From Rhizophagus clarus (taxonomy: Eukaryota; Glomeromycota; Glomeromycetes; Glomerales; Glomeraceae): DNA of 64,000 nucleotides. Numbering within the stretch: the stretch's first letter is position 1; each line of letters starts with the position of its first letter. Under the pieces are notes generated by a model. That model saw only the letters and a program-made list of their open reading frames with translations. It was not told the origin of the DNA and searched no databases. Shown here piece by piece: positions 24,107 through 36,239 of this stretch. The position numbers and the translations under genes were made by a program. The stretch covers positions 868,001 through 932,000 of the forward strand of contig BLAL01000013.1 in the NCBI GenBank assembly GCA_015698045.1, in the 5' to 3' direction.

Positions 24107-26461
24107 TTAAGCTACATTTATCATGTTTTCTAATTCAATATCTTTTACAGTATGAAATAATAGGAAACAATTTCTATTATGATTAATACATAATCGTACT
24201 TTGCAAAAACTACAGCTATAATGTGATTGATAAGGGCTCTTTTTTGCTGACTGTGATTGTAATTTATTTATAATCTTGCAATATTCACATGATAGATGTC
24301 TTTTGTTGTATATTGGAAGATGTTTCGCTTCAATTAATCTTCCTGGTGGTAAATTAAAATTTTTAGTTACATAACTTTGTTTTTTAGTAAGAGTTTTTTG
24401 CTTTCCTTTTGAGCCACGTGTTTCTTTTGTTGGTTGTGGCTCAAGTGCAGTTTTAATTAAACTCCATAAAATTTTTATTCTAAATTCCTTATGACTTACT
24501 TTTTTTTCATGCTTTATTTTATAAATTAGATAACTATTTACAATTGAGGTGTCTAATATCCAAAAAAATAGTGGATACCATGTTCGTCTAACAGGGAATT
24601 GTATGATATAGTTAGATCTTAATTGATCGGCTATATCCACCCCACCCATATAATGGTTGTAATCATCTGTAATTTTCGGAATTGGTAAAATCTTTTTTGG
24701 CTGATCACCAAAAACTTTTTTTATTGTACTGGAATTTGTTTTATTTATTCGTGGACAACGTCTTTCACGATTTATTCTATTTTTTAACCCATTATTAATC
24801 TCATGCAATGTTGATAACATTGTTACTGGGCCGTTGTCGATCCACAAAACAGCTAAAACATCATCTACTACAACACCAGATAGCGTATCCCAATCTAATT
24901 TATTATTTATTTTTAAAATTTTTGGATATTTTGAAGAATTTACTCGGGCAGTATCACAAGCACCAAAGTTTTTACTTCTTAAAAAGCTGAACAGATTAAT
25001 GTTGGAAAAAAAGTTATCCATGTAAATATTAAAAGATTTCTTAGGAGGAAGTTGCTTCACCAAGTGATAAACTTCACAGCTTGTCTTATTGAGATTAGGA
25101 ATTGATTGAACTTCAGGATTGTCAAATTTTCGAGATAAAAATATGAATGCATAAGTATATCCTGCATCACATAATGATAGGATTTTAAATCCCTCAGGAT
25201 TGGGTTTATTTTTTATACGAAAGGTATGATAACTACGTCCCAAAAATCTTGCTATCATCTCGTCGACAGATACATTAGAAGATGGTATATAATATTTTTT
25301 TGAAGCGTTTTGTATATATGAGGCTAATGGCTCTAATTTTGGAAATAATGAAGCAGATACATTGGATTGTGATTGAGAATTTATAGAAGAGATGTGTAGA
25401 AATCTTTTAATTTGTTCAAAACGTAAACATGTCATATATCTTGTTATGTTGTGTATCGGGAATTGTTGTTTATTATTCCAGTAATCCTTCATTGAAGGCA
25501 TTTTAAAAAGACCCATATATATTATAATTGCTAGAAAAATTTTAAGCTCAGAAAGAGTTAAATCGTCCCATGATCTTTTTTTTTCTGCAAATTTAGATTT
25601 TGCATACTCATTTGTATTTTCAACTATAATATTTAAAATAATGAAAATATTGAATATGGGTCACAATAACTAAGTTCTTGCATTGTTGAAGGAAGGTTAA
25701 GATGAGCTTTATGTAAAGGATTTAGGTGTTTAAATATATTAAATTGTGGTGGTTTTGGTAAATCATTTTCTTTGTTCTCTTGTTCTTTCTCTTGCTCTTC
25801 TTCTTGTTCTTCTTGTTCTTGTTTTTTATTTCCTTCTCCTCCCCCCCTTCCCCTTCCTCTTTCTCTCCCTCTCTCCTTCCCCCTTCCTCTTCCTCTTCCT
25901 CTTCCTCTTCCTCTCCCTCCCACTTTCTCTTCCTCTTTTTCTTCTTCTTCCTCTTTTTCTCCTTCTTCCTCTTTTTCTCTCTCTTCCTCTTTCTTTTCTC
26001 TCTCTTTTCCTTTTCCCTTTTCCTTTCCCCTTCCTCCTCTTACTTTTACTCCGCTTCCACTTTTACTTGATCCTTCATTTTCTCTATCTATACTATCTCC
26101 CCCTACCCCTACCCCTTCCTCTAGTAGCCCTACCTCTACCTCTATTTTGACTTCTGTCCTTTCCTCTTTCTATTTCTCCTGTTTTATTATTTTGAAATTC
26201 TTCTTCACTATCATTCGAATCACTTTCAGAGCTACTTTCAGAACTGCTAGAGCTTATAGTACTTTCAGACTCAGAACTTTTATGACTTTCAAAAATTTCT
26301 TCTGTTAATAATTCAAAATTAACATCACCTTGACTTAAAGACAATTCAACAATTTCGTCATTTGAAAAAACATTGAGAGGGTTTCTAAAAAGTGAAAGAT
26401 AATAATCATCATTATCAGGGGTTTCATCAAACTCTTCTTCAATTATATCATTTATATCCAT
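24107..26461 (-). pseudogene. piggyBac transposase gene, frame broken
   Basis: The catalytic part is a 469-codon frame (24107-25516). It has the piggyBac acidic residues in SVDEMIARFLGRS (Asp near 85), IYMDNFFSN (Asp near 168) and HYMGGVDIADQLRS (Asp near 295 and 298), then a Cys-rich C-terminal ribbon (CEYC, CSFCKVRLC, NHNRNC). The frame is open upstream to about 25640 (RSWDDLTLSELKIFLAI), where a one-base slip in an AT run separates it from the preceding frame (25633-25923, SYCDPYSIFSLF). That frame runs into a long Gly-Arg/Glu-Lys low-complexity tract (about 25830-26130). The start is MDINDIIEEEFDE at 26461, an acidic N-terminus usual for the family. At least two frame changes separate the parts. 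It may be recently inactivated, or the breaks may be assembly errors in the purine-rich tract. Confidence 0.85.
25795..26130. repeat. Long C/T-rich (plus strand) low-complexity tract within the piggyBac gene
   Basis: More than 300 bases almost purely of pyrimidines on the plus strand, made of degenerate CTTCCTCTTTTTC units. Read on the minus strand it encodes alternating GR, KE and ER residues between the acidic N-terminus and the catalytic domain of the transposase. Plus-strand frames of Leu/Phe/Ser/Pro here are translations of the same repeat. Confidence 0.85.
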
Positions 26462-26514
26462 CTTATTAGTTCATTTATTTAAAATAGTAAATAATTAAGA
26501 AATAATAAAATTAA

Positions 26515-26715
26515 AAAAAGGGCATGTAGCGATTCCTTGCCATTTAAAAAAAAATTTAGATATGTAACAATTTCTTGCCGTTTAAAAAAAAAAAAATTAG
26601 GTATATAGTGATTTCTTGCTGTTTAAAAAAAGGGTATGTAGCATCGGTTTAAAAAAAAAAAGGGTATGTAGCATCTGTTTAAAAAAAAAATTGGGTATGT
26701 AGCGATTCCTTGCCA

Positions 26716-26725
<10 letters not shown>
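26515..26725. repeat. Six short repeats upstream of the piggyBac gene
   Basis: Six degenerate copies of a 30-45 base unit with core GGGTATGTAGCGATTCCTTG, separated by A-runs, lie about 50-260 bases upstream of the transposase start. They may be subterminal transposase-binding sites or promoter repeats. I could not find matching TTAA-flanked terminal repeats, so the limits of the piggyBac element are not known. Confidence 0.7.
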
Positions 26726-26746
<21 letters not shown>

Positions 26747-27179
26747 TATTTAAAATTAGATAAACCAAAAACGAATTTATTTGATTGATAAGCCAAAAGG
26801 GATTATTTATTTCCGCTAAATAAACTAAAATATACAGATTTCGGTTAAATTTACTAAATTTGCTAATCTTCTTATTGATAAACTGTTTGTGTATAATGAT
26901 AAGCTAAAAAAGATTATTTCTTGTGATATACATATTAGCCCATTAACCTGTTTTAGTTTATCATACAAACTAAAAAAATCATTTATTTTGATAAATCATA
27001 TTAATTTCCAAAGCCCTAACTGGTTTTGTCCTAATCTGAAAATCTGGATTAAAAATTCGGATTAGTTCAGTCTGGATTAAAATTTCAAATATCCGGTCTG
27101 GATTACAAATTAAGATCTAATTTGGTGAATTGGGCCGATCCAGATATTTTAATTAATGAATCCATATAAAATAATAAGA

Positions 27180-29130
27180 TTTATACTCTTATATGTATAA
27201 TTATATAAGTTTATTAGTAAATTTTTCAATATTTAATTATAACTGAAGTTGAACAGTACAAATAAAACACATAGCATTGACATTATTTGCTTACAAATGG
27301 AATTAAAATCAACTATCTAAACTCTCTTTCATTTATTAGGTAAAGTTATAAATTACACTTACTGTGAATAATATTGATACTAGTATAATTAAATAAAAAA
27401 TGCATTACAATTATTACAATTGAATTTAAAAATCACAAAATTTGATATTAAAAATATACATCTAAGACAATTATTAAAAAGATAATTTTTATAAAAAATA
27501 TTTGTAATAAATTCAATACCATTTTTTATGTAAAAATAAAAAAACATAAGTTTATTAATAAAATTTTTCGTAAATAAGGTAGATAAATTTGCTTGCAATT
27601 TTTATATAAAAATATATCATTGGCAAACATTTACCTATAAGTAAAGTCAAAAATAGCCTTCTAAACTCTCTTTTTATTAATAAGTAAAGTTGTAGAGCAG
27701 GTCAAAATACATTTACTACAAAAATACTGAGATTCTGGTATAAATACATAAAAAACATATTGCAATTGAATTAAAAAAAAACAAATTTTACTGATATCAA
27801 AAATATACATTTAAGGCAGCAATGCAAAAAGCAATTTTATAATAATAGGAATATATTTAAAATAAATTTCATACTGTTTCCTATATAAAAAATAAAAAAA
27901 ACCATAGGTTTATTAATACAATTTTGCATATATATAGAGTTAAACAATATTGAAATTGCAGGTAAATTTGCCTGCAATTTTTTTTATAGCATCAGAAAAT
28001 ATTTACTTATAAGTAAAGTCAAAAATGGCCTTCTAAACCTTCTTTTTATTAATAAGTAATGTTGTAGAGCAGGTCAAAATACATTTACTACAAAAATACT
28101 GAGATTCTGGTATAAATACATAAGAAACACATTGTGATTGAATTAAAAAAAAAACTCAAATTTTACTAATATCAAAAATATACATCTAAGACAGCAATGC
28201 AAAAAGTAATTTTATAAGAAAGGAATACATTTAAAATAAATTTCATACTGTTTCCTATATAAAAAATAAAAAAAACCATAGGTTTATTAATACAATTTTG
28301 CATATATATCGAGTTAAACAATATTGAAATTGCAGGTAAATTTGCCTGCAATTTTTTTTATAGCATCAGAAAATATTTACTTATAAGTAAAGTCAAAAAT
28401 GGCCTTTTAAACCTTCTTTTTATTAATAAGTAAAGTTGTAGAGCAGGTCAAAATACATTTACCACAAAAATACTGAGATTCTGGTATAAATACATAAGAA
28501 ACACATTGCGATTAAATTAAAAAAAAAACTCAAATTTTACTGATATCAAAAATATACATTTAAGACAGCAATGCAAAAAGTAATTTTATAAGAAAGGGAA
28601 TATATTTAAAATAAATTTCATACTGTTTCCTATATAAAAAATAAAAAAAATTATAGGTTTATTATTACAATTTCGCATATATATCGAGTTAAACAATATT
28701 GAAATTGCAGGTAAATTTGCCTGCAATTTTTTTTATAAAAATATGGCATCAGAAATTACTTGCCTATAAGTAAAGTCAAAAACGGCCTTCTAAACCTTCT
28801 TTTTATTAATAAGTAAAGTTGTAGAGCAGGTCAAAATACACTTACTACAAAAATACTAAGATTCTGGTATAATTACATAAGAAACACGTTGCAATTGAAT
28901 CAAAAAAATCACATAAATTTTATCTATTTTTACTGGTACCAAAAATATACGTTTATGACAAGTATGCAAAAAGTATTTTTATAAGAGAAAGTAATATATT
29001 TAAGATAAATTTCATACTGTTTTCTATGTAAAAAATAAAAAAAAATCATAGGTTTATTAATACAATTTTACATATATATACGGTTAAACAATACTGAAAT
29101 TGCAGGTAAATTTGCCTGCAATTTTGTTTA
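27180..29130. repeat. Tandem array, right block (~375-base unit, about five copies)
   Basis: Near-identical units carry the GCAGGTAAATTTGCCTGC near-palindrome at about 27957, 28331, 28706 and 29101, with a decayed copy near 27580. The spacing is 374-395 bases. Each unit also has GTAGAGCAGGTCAAAATACA, ACTGAGATTCTGGTATAAAT and TTTCATACTGTTTCCTATAT. The same unit and orientation are found at 21885-23330, so the two blocks probably were one array. No coding potential. Confidence 0.9.
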
Positions 29131-29149
29131 CCTTTAAGGGATAAGTCAT

Positions 29150-31000
29150 TAAAATAATAATTGCTTTTCATTCAATGCTATTTTTTCTGTTGCTTGAAAT
29201 TTTTATTTTCGGCACATTTGTCATGGATATTTGTTGAATCTCTTCAATAAAATTTTGGATGTTTAATACTAATTTTTTTTGGATCAGTTCATGACTATCA
29301 TTATTAATTGTATATTGTTATTTTAATTCTTGTCCGTCGCTTATATCCTTCATTTGAGGCGCAGCACGATTGCTCTGATTTTATCATCCAGGCCAGACTT
29401 AAAATATACCTATTATGTAGAAAAAATTCTAGAAAATAACTGCAAAGGTAAAAAACCTGCCACTTACATATTCTAGTAGCAAAAAAGCAAGTTTAGTGAT
29501 TCGTTATAAATTCAATTAACTAAGCTAAATCCTCAGAAAAGTTACTTTCAAATAAGTCTTGATAAATGAGTTTCACAATATAAACTCTATTAAAAGAATT
29601 ATAATTGATTTGTTCTTAATGACAGTAGTAATTCTGGTTATCAATCAACAATATAAAGACATATGTGAAGTTTTCTCTATAAATAACTTGCAACAAATTT
29701 CAAAATAATTTACCAATAAAAAAACTGTTTATAATAGTTGAATAAGATTTTTTTGGATGTTTCAAACAAAGATGTGAATACTTCTAGAATAACATTTATG
29801 TCAGTTGGTATAATTTTTTTTGAGTGCCGATTTCTTAATAATTCCATAAACTAGTAAGTTAATCTAATTTGATGAGAAAATTTTATAGAATAATACTGGA
29901 AATATAAAATATTTTCATTGGTTAACCATTAAATACCAAGCACTAATAACTTAATAGGATTAGTTGGAACTTCACATTCTAGCATTATTAATATATTAGG
30001 TTAAGGAAAATCTATTCCAATACACTTATGCAGTATAATGTAGCTAGTAAACTATACATCTATATGTGAGAACAGTAATCTTATTACTATCAATATACAA
30101 TTTTTGAGGATTTTGATTCTCAGATCTAAAATGCCTGAATCCCTTTTGTAGTTATCTTAAAATTTGACTATCTGTTAATACCTATCATTCAAAATATTAT
30201 ACAGCTATTATCAAATATGCTGCTAATAATACATCAGATATATTATGTTATCTATTAGATTAGATAGACTATGGCGTTATTAGAGTTGGTGATATATAAA
30301 GTTTTGTTTGTTGATTCCATTTTGCATTGGAACTCTTTCATAAAGTCTTCATATGTTCATTTATGAAAATAATAGTCATTTCAGACATTGCGTTACTAAC
30401 ATGTCCGGGTTGTTCGACATATAGCAAATAACTGAACTTTTTATTGTATAAAGGGATTTTGCATGGTGAAGGAATCCCATGCATTTTCAAATGCATTAAA
30501 TTCTCTTTCATGATAGCTTATAAAAGGGCAATTGATTAAATGTCACAAAATCTTTACTAATAACTTTACTTGAATTTTGTAAGATCAAATGTAAACTCAT
30601 TAATCACTAATTAATAATTAATTGCTCAAAACGGTTTATTTAAATTATTATTTTTTATTATTCAAATAAATTGCTTTATCATTTAAGAATTGGTTGTATT
30701 GAATATTAAATTTATACTACTTGTCTATTTTTGAAAATAATTTCAATAGTTCTCACAATTTTATTATTACCTTTTCAATAAGTTTAAAATAACTTTTCTT
30801 TCTTGTTTAACTCAAGATATATCTATAGTGATAATTGAATGAAATAATCTCTTTTGAATTTTCTTTGACTGAACTTGAGATTTTTTCCAATGACTGATGA
30901 TCTTATTTTTAGAGTATTAATTTCTTGTTGTGCATCTTTAAGTTATGTTTGTAATTCTCGTAGTTGTGTTCCGTAATTTATGCTTCAACAAGATCTTATA
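29150..31000 (-). pseudogene. Degenerate coding-like relics, family unknown
   Basis: Short minus-strand stretches read like old protein: NNDSHELIQKKLVLNIQNF near 29300, LMHLKMHGIPSPCKIPLYNK near 30500 and, near 30960, QLRELQT*LKDAQQEINTLK, which has heptad spacing typical of a coiled coil. They are separated by many stops. I cannot assign a family or say whether they came from one gene. Confidence 0.3.
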
Positions 31001-32118
31001 TACTAGACTAAAATTAGTTGATGTCTACTTTAGCTTTATTTCTAATGTTATTTTGCCATATATAAACAACTATACTTGAGTAAACGCTCTGGAGAAAGTT
31101 ATAACTAACAATTCTATTTCATATTATTTAATCTTAATATTTGTGGTTTATATATTTTTCTGAAATTATTGATAATTTTTATTAATGAGATAATTCCACA
31201 AAAAGAGAGCCTTGGAGATGCAATCGATCATGAGGGTTAGCAATATAAAAAATATGAAATTCTAAGATAAGATTTTGATACAATTTTTTATTTTATTTTT
31301 ATAATATTAAGAAAATTCAGTATTTATTATATTTTGAAAATATACAGTACATTTTTTATTAATTTGAAAAGGATAAAGCAGAAAAATGAAAAAACAGCTG
31401 CTTATTTTATATATCTATCAATATAGCTCTGTGGCTTAAATAACTTGCTGACATAATGTGTAATATTTCTTATTTTGTAATAATAATGTTAAAAGGCTTT
31501 GACAGTGGCTTTCAAATTACCTGTGATTATTTTTGCTAAGCCAGATTTTATTAATTTAAAACTAGAATATGTGCTTATTTAGAGGACTTCGTCCCCTATA
31601 ATATATAAGCATACACGCTGCAATGGTATAACATCATTTTAATAATCTTTTTTGCTACATTATTAATTAAAAACATTTTTTTTAATTATCAAAGTAAATA
31701 ATTAAAAAAAAAAAATAATTTATCTTTTTCTAACATTTGTTTATTAAACTGGATAATTAAAAAAAAATCAATTTAATTTTTTAATGGTCTATTAAATCTC
31801 AAACTGGATGACCAAGAAAAAATGATTGTCTTTTATGGTTTTTAAATTAACTAATGCTTAATCAAAAATATTTTGACAGTTTATTATTAAATAATTAAAA
31901 AATTTTATTTATTTTTTTTTTAATGATTATTAATAATTTATTTTTTAACAGTTTTTTAATTGAATAATTAAAAAAAAAAAAATAACAATTTATTTATTAA
32001 ACCAGATAATCAAAAAAAAAAAGATTTTTAACGATTTTTTAAGTTTAACAAAAAAATTATTATTTTATTTAATAGTTTTTATACAAATAAAATGATTTTT
32101 TTTTCATTTTAAAATGAT

Positions 32119-32286
32119 TATCACCATTTTCAAAATGGTGTATGCTATTTATTCGTAATTGAATACCAATATTCGTTCAGTTTTCATCCGTGTTTTGTTC
32201 TATTTTCATCCAGTTTTCATCCGGTTTTCAGTTTTCTTTTTTTTTTATTCAGATACAATGCATACATCATTTTGAAAATGGCGATA
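32119..32286. mobile_element. MITE copy 1 of an inverted pair
   Basis: Bounded by TATC(A/G)CCATTTTCAAAATG and its inverted complement ending GAAAATGGCGATA. TA at each outer end could be the target duplication. It is the reverse complement of 32743-32916, including the GTTTTCATCCAGTTTTC run. Confidence 0.7.
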
Positions 32287-32742
32287 ATAAAAAAAACATT
32301 TCTTTCATTTTATTAAAACAATTAACTGTTTTTTCCATTAAATGATTAATAAAAAAATCATTATTTTAATAAAAAAATCAACCCCATTTTTAACATTTTA
32401 ATGTTCTTAAGAAAAAATGATTTTCATATTAAATGATAGAAATAAATGGTCAAATTCATTTTTTTATTAGATGACCAATAAAAAATTAGTTTTTTTAAAA
32501 CAATTAATATTACCAAAAAATTGTATTTTGGTTCTGGAATAATTGCAAATGAAAAATGAGAATTTTGGTGATATGAGTAACGGGTTATTGAAGCATGCTC
32601 CAAATGTGTTAATGGAGAAATGGCAAATACTGATGCATATTTGTTTATGCATAGTACATCATGTTAAAACGATTAATAAAAAAAGTTCATTCTTTTTTGT
32701 TAAAATGATTAAAAAAAAATCATTTTTTTTTGTTAAAGCAAT

Positions 32743-32916
32743 TATCGGCATTTTCAAAATGATGTATGCAGTTATGTCTGAATAAAAAAAAGAAAACTGA
32801 AAACCAGACGAAAACTGGATGAAAACTGAACAAAACATGGATGAAAATCAGACGAATATTGGTATTTGAATATTCAATCATGAATAAATAACGTACACCA
32901 TTTTGAAAATGGCGAT
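32743..32916. mobile_element. MITE copy 2 of an inverted pair
   Basis: Same family as 32119-32286 in opposite orientation, with the same terminal repeats and a GAAAACTGGATGAAAACTG core. The two copies and the 456 bases between them could fold into one long hairpin. Confidence 0.7.
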
Positions 32917-33616
32917 AAATAAAAAAATGATTAATAAAAAAATCTTTTTTTTTTGTTAAAACAATTAAAAAAAACCATTTTTTTTGTTAAAGATTAATGA
33001 AAAAAATTGTTTTTTTGTTAATGATTATGATTAATAAAAAGAATTGTTTTTTGTTAACGATTATGTCAAAATATTTTTCATTTTTTAAGTATTTAATTTA
33101 GAAAAAAATGGTAAGAAAAAATATTTTTCATAATTTAATTAAAAAAAAACTGATTTTTTTAATCATTACATTTTTAAAAAAACTGATTTTTTTAATCATT
33201 ACATTTTTAAAAAAATGATTTTTTTTAATTGTTACATTTTTTAACAAAATGATTTTTTTAATCATTACATTTTTTTTAAAAAAACACTTTTTTAATCATT
33301 ATATTTAAAAAAAAAATGATTTAACGCTTCAATTAATAAGAAAATAATTTTACAGTTTATTTTTTTTTTCACTAACAAGTTCTATTTAATAATTTTTTAA
33401 TAAAATGTATGTCTTTGATAGTTTCAGTTGTTTTTTTTTTGTAAAATTTATTAATATGTAACTACAATTTTTAATGGATACATTTGATATTTTACTTTTA
33501 ATAATATTTGGGCGGGCTCACAGCAAAGGTGAGGCTGGGAAAATTATATGATTTTAAGAAAATCGCAATTTTAATTATGTAATCAATTTGGAAGATCATT
33601 ACTTACTATATCATCA

Positions 33617-35805
33617 GGACCCAGAAATATACATATAGGGGTAGGGTCTATTGATGCGTCGCCATTATAGTGAAGTTAGACGGTGTAAGGTTTTGATTTG
33701 CGTATAATTCAGGATTTTTTTGTTCATAGTTAGATGATTAAATTGCGTATTTTTCATCAAAATTTTTATATGTAAGAAATTCAGTTCGCGTATATTTGGT
33801 CTAAATTTGGCCGATCATATACTGTATATACTATATTTATTGCACAGTAATCAGATCGATCAAAAATAAGATTAGCAAATTTAATTTTTTTTTAACTCAA
33901 CAAAACTCTTCCATATTGCCATTCCCATTTTTTTTTTCTCATTTCCTCCATCCTCTACTCTTTCCCTTTACCTTACTCTCCAGTTGCCAGGCCTTTCCCT
34001 TTCGTCCCTTTCCTCTCTATTGGCTTTTTCTTTTCCTACAGCTCTCCTTTTCCCATAACTTTCCTTTTCTCACGGCTTTTTCGTTTGATACAAATTTCGG
34101 TAAGGAATAAGGAAAGAGGTTTTTTTTAAATTTATTCTTTCAATGAAATGTTTACTAATACGTTTATATTTTATGTTTTTCTTTAGGCCGAGTAGAATAA
34201 AGGATAATTTTGAATTTTGAATTTTTCTTTAGCAAAACGTTCTACCAATGTTTCGATTTTCTTTTTTTTTCAGGCAGCCAGATCTTTGGACTCGTGGTGA
34301 TTTGGTAAGGGATCCGAAATATATATTTTTTTAAATTGATTTCTTTTATCGAAACATTTTATTAACACGTTTTGACTTTATTCTCTTTTTAGGTGGCTAG
34401 AACCTTTATCGCGTAGATTTCTGATTAAAAAAAAAACTTAATATGAGAAAATGATAATAATTATCAGTTATGCTGTATGATGACCATCCAAGTGGCTATA
34501 AATTTCATTTTTAGTGGTATTTTGATCTGGATACTGTCCTGGATGCAAGTTTATTTCAACGAACTGTTACTAACAGCTTTTTTTAGAAATAGATTTCAAT
34601 TTTAGATGGCCTGGACACGTAGAAATTTTGATAATTTTTTTTTTAAGACGGATAGGGGCGTGAATCTTTGGCCAGAGCTCGGAACTTGCAACTTTTTTTG
34701 GGTCTAGATGTGTGAAGTAAGAATCTGGAATTATTTTTTTACTATATTTCTTTTAGCAAAATGGTACTACCGATTCAGTTTTCCTTTTTTTTAGACGTTT
34801 AACACGACTTTAGATCTTTAAAAACGTGAGATTTTGATATATATATATATTGACAAGTAAAAAATATATATATGTTTTTTTATTATCTACTGTATTTTAG
34901 CGAACATTACTAACTTTTCGTTCTTTTTTTCTTTAGGAGATTTTTTTGAGTCTCTCTGGACGTGGTAATCTGGAAAGTAAATAAATATATATATATTTTT
35001 GTATATTTTTATTAACTGTTCATTTTTACTTCATTTTTAGGCGCGTTGGATCTCGGTAAATTGGCTTCAGTTCTTTTTTTCTTTAGATGAGCTAGGACGA
35101 ATGTATTTTTGTAGGAAGCCTTTTTAGTAATTTTTTTATATAGTCTTTTAATGAAACTGCTATTAACAGCTTCACTTCATTACTATTTTTTTTTAGATCA
35201 CCAATTTTTCAGATCTTCGGAGGTGAAAATTCATATTTTGAACGGCTTGAATCTTAGGAACTTGGATTTTTTTTTAATTGTTCCTATTTGTTTAATATTA
35301 TTTGGAAGCAAACTGCTGATATGGAGACCATAAAACGATAAAAAATGAGAATATTTTATTGGTTTTTACAGTTTATTGCTAATAGTTGTATTAGACTAAA
35401 TAATAAAATATGATATCCAATATTTTATAAATAAATTATGTACAATAAATATAAAATAAATTTAATAAATTAATAATATTAACAATAAATATCCGTAAGG
35501 ATTCCTTAATTGTAAATCTAGAATTCTATAAACTTTTAGTTCCAAAGATCTGCTGAGGTGAGGAAGGATCTACGCGGAATTCTTTCTATATGAACCCTGG
35601 CTGGTGCAGCTTGAAAAGCTCAAGCTAGCTCGTAAGCCAGCTCGGCTAAATTCTTGATAGTCTGAAATTTTATTTGCGTATTTTTGCAGGATTTTTAATA
35701 TCAGGTGTCAATTTTGCGTACCATTCATATAAAAAACCCTTGCGTACAGATCATAATAAATTTTTTTCTTGTCACCTGACCCCTATATATATATTTCTGG
35801 GTCCT
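33617..35805. mobile_element. Inner TIR element inserted within the outer one
   Basis: Inverted ends GGACCCAGAAATATA...ATAGGGGT at the left and the matching complement at the right are flanked by TATCATCA (left, ending 33616; right, from 35806, allowing one extra T). This is a 7-8 base target duplication, as for hAT-like elements. The interior contains the pyrimidine-rich tract and intron-like units (33885-35335). No transposase frame. Confidence 0.75.
33885..35335 (+). repeat. Pyrimidine-rich tract and run of intron-like units inside the nested element
   Basis: A C/T-rich start (33910-34095, frame MPFPFFFSHF...) is followed by units of about 90-130 bases. Each has a GTAAGG/GTAAAT-like donor, an ACTAAC/TTAACA-like branch point, a T-run and AG. 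Acceptors are visible near 34185, 34273, 34393 and 35040, among others. Exon-like segments are 15-60 bases. There is no continuous reading frame across them. The architecture parallels 5641-6960 and 37400-38400. Confidence 0.6.
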
Positions 35806-36239
35806 TATCATCATTAAAGATTTTTGAAATTAGTTTTTTACGAACTAGAATAAAATTTTGCAAGGAATTTATTTAAAGTATTAGTTTTTTTCTAGCAAGA
35901 ATAGATCATTTATTAAATATAATAAAAGAAAAACACAAAATTTATAAATTATAAATTATTATATTTTTTTATTAATACATTATAAATAAAAAAATAATTT
36001 TTCTGAAAAATCAGATAAATTAATATATAATTATTTATAAATTTAAAAAAAAAATTTTTGGTCAAGCCCCACCTTTTGCTGTGAGTCCGCCCATTTGTAA
36101 TTTTACATAAAATCAATGAAATTGAAAAAAATTAGAAAATTCACAAAAATCTATTATTTAATGGCTCAACTAAACATGCAATAAAAGTGGCACAGGAAGG
36201 CCTAAATTGCAATTTTACTCTTTTGATGTCAAAATAAGT

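Larger units (their letters stand above)
31640..33480. repeat. AT-rich low-complexity region
   Basis: A-runs and T-runs interspersed with AATGATTA-like words. Near 33160-33310 a 30-35 base unit with TTTTTTAATCATTACATTTT is repeated about four times. Two MITE-like copies (32119-32286, 32743-32916) are embedded. No gene. Confidence 0.7.
33510..36092. mobile_element. Outer TIR element (2.58 kb) carrying a nested element
   Basis: The left end GGGCGGGCTCACAGCAAAGG and right end (complement GGGCGGACTCACAGCAAAAG) form terminal repeats that continue into GTGRGGCT. ATTT flanks both ends (33506-33509 and 36093-36096), a candidate 4-base target duplication. The only content between the ends beyond short AT-rich arms is another TIR element at 33617-35805. 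No transposase is seen, so the superfamily is not assigned. Confidence 0.75.

Noticed and set aside
25746-26308. Plus-strand frames of 96-178 codons opposite the piggyBac gene
   Set aside because: They translate the complement of the transposase Gly-Arg/Glu-Lys repeat and give only Leu/Phe/Ser/Pro runs.
21885-29130. Regularly spaced short palindromes as a CRISPR array
   Set aside because: The spacing is about 370 bases and the sequence between palindromes is itself repeated; this is a satellite-type array in eukaryotic DNA.
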